Below, piece after piece: positions 61,475 through 64,000 of a DNA stretch of 64,000 bases. Position 1 is the first letter of the stretch; every line of letters starts with the position of its first letter. The position numbers and the translations under genes were made by a program. Under the pieces are notes generated by a model. It did not search any database. It was not told the origin of the DNA and saw only the letters and a list, made by a program, of their open reading frames with translations. Origin of the DNA: Blastocatellia bacterium (GTDB lineage Bacteria > Acidobacteriota > Blastocatellia > Chloracidobacteriales > Chloracidobacteriaceae); contig JAIBAN010000001.1 in NCBI GenBank assembly GCA_019695185.1, positions 1-64,000 on the forward strand, written 5' to 3'.

Positions 61475-62737
61475 ATGAACGGTGCTTCCCCCATGAACCT
61501 TTTTGACCGCCTGACCGAACCTGATGAACCCCGCATTCTGACTGTCTCGGAATTGACCGGGCAGATTCGCCGCCGATTGGAAGGTGAATTTTCCAACCTG
61601 ACGGTCGAAGGGGAGCTTTCAAATTTTGTCCGCCACAGTTCGGGCCACTGGTACTTCACCCTCAAGGACGACAAAGCCCAAATCCGGGCCGCCTGTTTTC
61701 GCAATGCGAATCAAAAAATCCGCTTTCGTCCGGCGGATGGCCTCAAGGTTTATGCACGGGGGAAAATCTCCGTCTACGAACCGCGCGGAGACTTTCAATT
61801 GATTGTGGACCGGCTGGAACCGGTGGGCATTGGCGAGTTGCAACTGGCTTTTGAACAACTGAAAACCCGGCTTGAACAGGAGGGGTTGTTTGCCCCGGCC
61901 CGGAAACGTCCGATTCCGCTGCTTCCCAAAGCTGTCGGCATCGTCACGTCTCCCACCGGAGCCGCCATCCGCGATATCCTGCGGGTGCTGGGTCGCCGCA
62001 ATAACCGGGTCAATGTGGTGTTGTATCCGGCAGCGGTCGAGGGGGACCCGGCTCCGGCTGAGATTGCCGCCGGAATCAAATATTTTAACGAACACAGGGT
62101 GGAAATTCCGGTGGAAGTGCTGATTGTCGGACGCGGCGGCGGTTCGGCTGAATCCTTGTGGGCGTTTAATGACGAACGGGTGGCACGGGCCATTTTCCAT
62201 TCGGAGCTTCCAGTGATTTCAGCCGTCGGTCACGAGGTTGATTTCACAATTGCGGATTTTGTGGCTGACCTGCGGGCTCCCACCCCATCGGCGGCGGCTG
62301 AAATCGTTTCCGCCCGGCATGACGAACTGGTCACCCGGATTGAGCGCCTTTCCGCCGGACTGGAACGCACCATGCGCTATCAGTTGCTGGCGGCTCGCTC
62401 GCAGGTGCAGGAACTGACCCGCAGTGACGCTTTTGCCGATGTGCGGGCGCGGGTTCGCAATCACCAGCAACAAACGGATGAACTGGCCCTGCGGGCCGAA
62501 CAGGCCCTCACCGCCCGGTTTGAAAAAAACATGCGCCGGTTTGAGCAGGCGGTGGGAAAACTCGACGCCCTGTCTCCGTTGCGGGTTTTGCAGCGAGGAT
62601 ATGCAGTGGCCTTTGATGCCAAAGGTGAAACCGTGCGGACTGTGACGGCGGTCACCGCTGGCGCAGCGCTTCGGGTGCGATTGGTGGACGGGGAGCTGCA
62701 CTGCACGGTGACCGAAGTGACAAAAAAATCGGGTTGA
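61475..62737 (+). CDS. xseA: Exodeoxyribonuclease VII large subunit
   Basis: XseA, with XseB, degrades single-stranded DNA. The 420-residue product has the N-terminal OB fold (VEGELSNFVRHSSGHWYFTLKD), the catalytic core with VGIVTSPTGAAIRDIL, VLIVGRGGGSAESLW and VGHEVDFTIADFVADLRAPTPS, and a long coiled-coil region. XseB is not adjacent. The start may be at 61475 or 61493; neither has a strong ribosome site. A hairpin (62729-62760) overlaps the stop codon. Confidence 0.95.
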   Translation: MNGASPMNLFDRLTEPDEPRILTVSELTGQIRRRLEGEFSNLTVEGELSNFVRHSSGHWYFTLKDDKAQIRAACFRNANQKIRFRPADGLKVYARGKISVYEPRGDFQLIVDRLEPVGIGELQLAFEQLKTRLEQEGLFAPARKRPIPLLPKAVGIVTSPTGAAIRDILRVLGRRNNRVNVVLYPAAVEGDPAPAEIAAGIKYFNEHRVEIPVEVLIVGRGGGSAESLWAFNDERVARAIFHSELPVISAVGHEVDFTIADFVADLRAPTPSAAAEIVSARHDELVTRIERLSAGLERTMRYQLLAARSQVQELTRSDAFADVRARVRNHQQQTDELALRAEQALTARFEKNMRRFEQAVGKLDALSPLRVLQRGYAVAFDAKGETVRTVTAVTAGAALRVRLVDGELHCTVTEVTKKSG

Positions 62738-62760
62738 AGCTGGTCACGGCTTCAACCCGA
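62729..62760. terminator. Hairpin overlapping the xseA stop
   Basis: TCGGGTTGAAGC and GCTTCAACCCGA form a 12-base stem with an eight-base loop; the xseA TGA is inside the stem. A run of seven A precedes it and no T-run follows, so it would be a better terminator for the minus strand. Its role for xseA is uncertain. Confidence 0.45.
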
Positions 62761-62802
62761 ACTGAAATAAGCCAGGGGAGGAAAGAGAGAGGAGACAAAA
62801 CT

Positions 62803-62901
62803 ATGCACACGGAACATTCTCTGGCATCTTCAGTTGATTTAGGGCGTAAGAATCCCGCCAGCTTTGGAAAGTTTGAAAAATTTCCTGTTTTCCCACAATA
62901 A
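62803..62901 (+). CDS. Possible 32-residue peptide gene
   Basis: A short frame (starting MHTEHSLASSVDLG) begins after a good GGAGAC ribosome site and ends in TAA. It lies in a gap of about 340 bases between xseA and a lipoprotein gene that otherwise shows no array or RNA. It may be a leader peptide or chance. Evidence is the ribosome site only. Confidence 0.3.
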   Translation: MHTEHSLASSVDLGRKNPASFGKFEKFPVFPQ

Positions 62902-63079
62902 ACTGTTTCAAATCAGGTTTGCGGGAACAAATCCGCCTGATTTCCCTCCCTTGCCGCCAGAGAGACCGTGACCTGAAGGAAGTCGTCTGCTACCTTAGAA
63001 GGTTCTGTCTTTTGTCGTCAGGTATCGGTTGCTCATCCGACAACCGGAAATTGATCTTGTTAAAGAAAAGGAAACCGTC

Positions 63080-63574
63080 ATGTCTCGAAGTGTTCAAAAT
63101 ATTTCAGGTGCATCAATGAAACTCATGGGGAGTCTGGTGCTGTCCGGTGTTTGTCTGTTGACTGCCTGCGGCGAAGCCCCGCAACCGGTCTCCAAGTCGG
63201 AATCGTCGCAACCCGCCCCGGCAGGGTATGGCGCGCCGCCACAACAGGCGGCTCCGGCCACGGCTCCGGCCACCGGCCAACCTGAAGCTGCCGCCGAGTT
63301 GCCTCCGGTGCCGGAGAGTATTCAAAAGCTGGAAAAGGAATACAGCGCCAAATCAGGTGATGCCAAAGTCAAGGCGGAACTCGCCAAGGCCAAACTGGAC
63401 TACGGCAATGAACTCATGTTCAAGTCGGCCCTTCCTCCCAAAATCAAATACCGGGCTGCTCTGAAAATGTACCGTGAAGTGCTGGCACTGGACCCGGCCA
63501 ACGAAGAAGCTCTGAAAAACAAGGCCCAAATTGAGGACATTTACAAGAGCATGGGACGCCCGGTTCCAAGTTAA
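63080..63574 (+). CDS. Lipoprotein with Ala/Pro linker and TPR-like end
   Basis: The 164-residue product has a lipoprotein signal ending in the lipobox LTAC. Next comes an Ala/Pro-rich linker (APAGYGAPPQQAAPATAPAT) and a helical part of about 80 residues that looks like one or two TPR units (KMYREVLALDPANEEALKNKAQIE). It should be anchored in the envelope. The start is ATG 63080 with AAGGA upstream; an ATG at 63116 would also keep the signal. Function unknown. Confidence 0.8.
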   Translation: MSRSVQNISGASMKLMGSLVLSGVCLLTACGEAPQPVSKSESSQPAPAGYGAPPQQAAPATAPATGQPEAAAELPPVPESIQKLEKEYSAKSGDAKVKAELAKAKLDYGNELMFKSALPPKIKYRAALKMYREVLALDPANEEALKNKAQIEDIYKSMGRPVPS

Positions 63575-63586
63575 AAGGGGGGAAGT

Positions 63587-64000
63587 ATGACCTCTGAAGA
63601 CTTCATGCAGGAAGTGCTGCGCCGGATGGACGAAACCAACGTCCAGTTGGCTGAAATCAACGTCCGATTGACTGAAACCAACGCCCGGATTGATGAAACC
63701 AACGCCCGGATTGATGAAACCAATGTCCGGGTTGATGAAGTCAAAGCGGAATTAGTGGCAGTTGAAGGACGGCTGACAACTCGGATTGACGATGCCAAGG
63801 CAGAGCTACGGGCTCAAATGATTAACGACGACCATTGGGTCATGGAGGCTGCCAAGGATGTCAGTCGGGATGTGAAAGCGTTGCGGGTTGACATGCGCGA
63901 TGTCAAAGTGAAAATCCTTTCTGTTGAAAAAAACCTGAAAGAAACCCGGCAGAGCCTGAATCGGGTACGCGTCGAGGTTGACGAGCATGACAACCGCTTG
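63587..64000 (+). CDS. Coiled-coil protein, 3'-truncated by window edge
   Basis: This frame begins MTSEDFMQEVLRRMDETN after GGGGGGAAG and runs to the window edge (138 residues seen). Residues 15-45 are imperfect heptads ETN(V/A)R(I/L)(D/T), encoded by a 21-base DNA repeat. The rest is Lys/Asp/Val-rich and strongly coiled-coil. The protein may resemble bdbA- or tropomyosin-like bacterial proteins, but I cannot assign a family. The 13-base gap after the lipoprotein gene implies cotranscription. Confidence 0.75.
   Translation, partial: MTSEDFMQEVLRRMDETNVQLAEINVRLTETNARIDETNARIDETNVRVDEVKAELVAVEGRLTTRIDDAKAELRAQMINDDHWVMEAAKDVSRDVKALRVDMRDVKVKILSVEKNLKETRQSLNRVRVEVDEHDNRL

Overview
The window is about 64 kb of bacterial chromosome, densely coded on both strands, with roughly 55 protein genes and no rRNA, tRNA, phage, insertion sequence or CRISPR locus that I can see. 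The mix of genes suggests a diderm outside the Proteobacteria: a KDO-8-phosphate phosphatase, an Mla/MCE lipid transporter, secreted TonB-domain and VIT/von Willebrand proteins, a bacillithiol-type deacetylase (BshB1), a diadenylate cyclase, short-Q-loop cytochrome bd and a TMTC-like TPR membrane protein. An acidobacterium is my best guess. This is inference from gene content, not a phylogenetic result.

Layout. 1-11.1 kb: the membrane arm of complex I (nuoH partial, an aspartic-protease-like gene where nuoI usually lies, then nuoJKLMN) runs directly into ATP synthase Fo genes (AtpZ-like, AtpI-like, atpB, a 63-residue membrane protein, atpE) and ends at a perfect hairpin terminator. 11.1-18.7 kb (minus): a TMTC-like protein, a glycosyltransferase-methyltransferase fusion, a DUF434 protein, a K+ channel, a glutamine amidotransferase lacking its catalytic cysteine, and an AtuA-family protein. 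18.8-23.3 kb (plus): kdsC, bcp, coaE, bshB1, fabF. 23.4-30.8 kb: an M28 peptidase diverges from a five-gene ExbB/TonB/TonB/ExbB/VIT-vWA-TonB cluster in which three leaders share an ECF-sigma-type promoter motif. 30.9-40.1 kb (mostly minus): aroB, an inactive-looking M3 peptidase relative, a sigma-54-type promoter with a small exported protein, a secreted three-repeat protein, bioB, DUF1990, a UbiB-like kinase and an FHA-GAF-AAA+ sigma-54 activator divergent from an orphan gene. 41-50.6 kb: hisF, a fused CdaA-CdaR cyclic-di-AMP synthase, an ICMT-like methyltransferase, a Nudix hydrolase, two nucleotidyltransferases, a racemase and cydAB. 50.7-64 kb: a decarboxylating dehydrogenase, ndk, sucD, an mlaEFDD transporter, a secreted protein, a methyltransferase, xseA, a lipoprotein and a coiled-coil gene cut by the window edge.

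The most unusual feature is not a gene. Most intergenic gaps carry short tandem arrays with a 7-base period (GAGAATT, CTGAGGA, GGGTTCA, GCAAATS, CCTTTTT, CAATGGA and others). They are usually arranged as an inverted pair: one arm against the end of the upstream gene, the complementary arm against the start of the next. The arrays often lie within 3-18 bases of a start codon that has no Shine-Dalgarno sequence, and in several genes the array supplies the stop codon. Heptanucleotide repeats are known in filamentous cyanobacteria (STRR sequences); many families in one region, in paired inverted form and abutting starts and stops, is what I would follow up first. The ExbB/TonB/VIT cluster with its shared promoter motif is the best candidate for an undescribed protein system.
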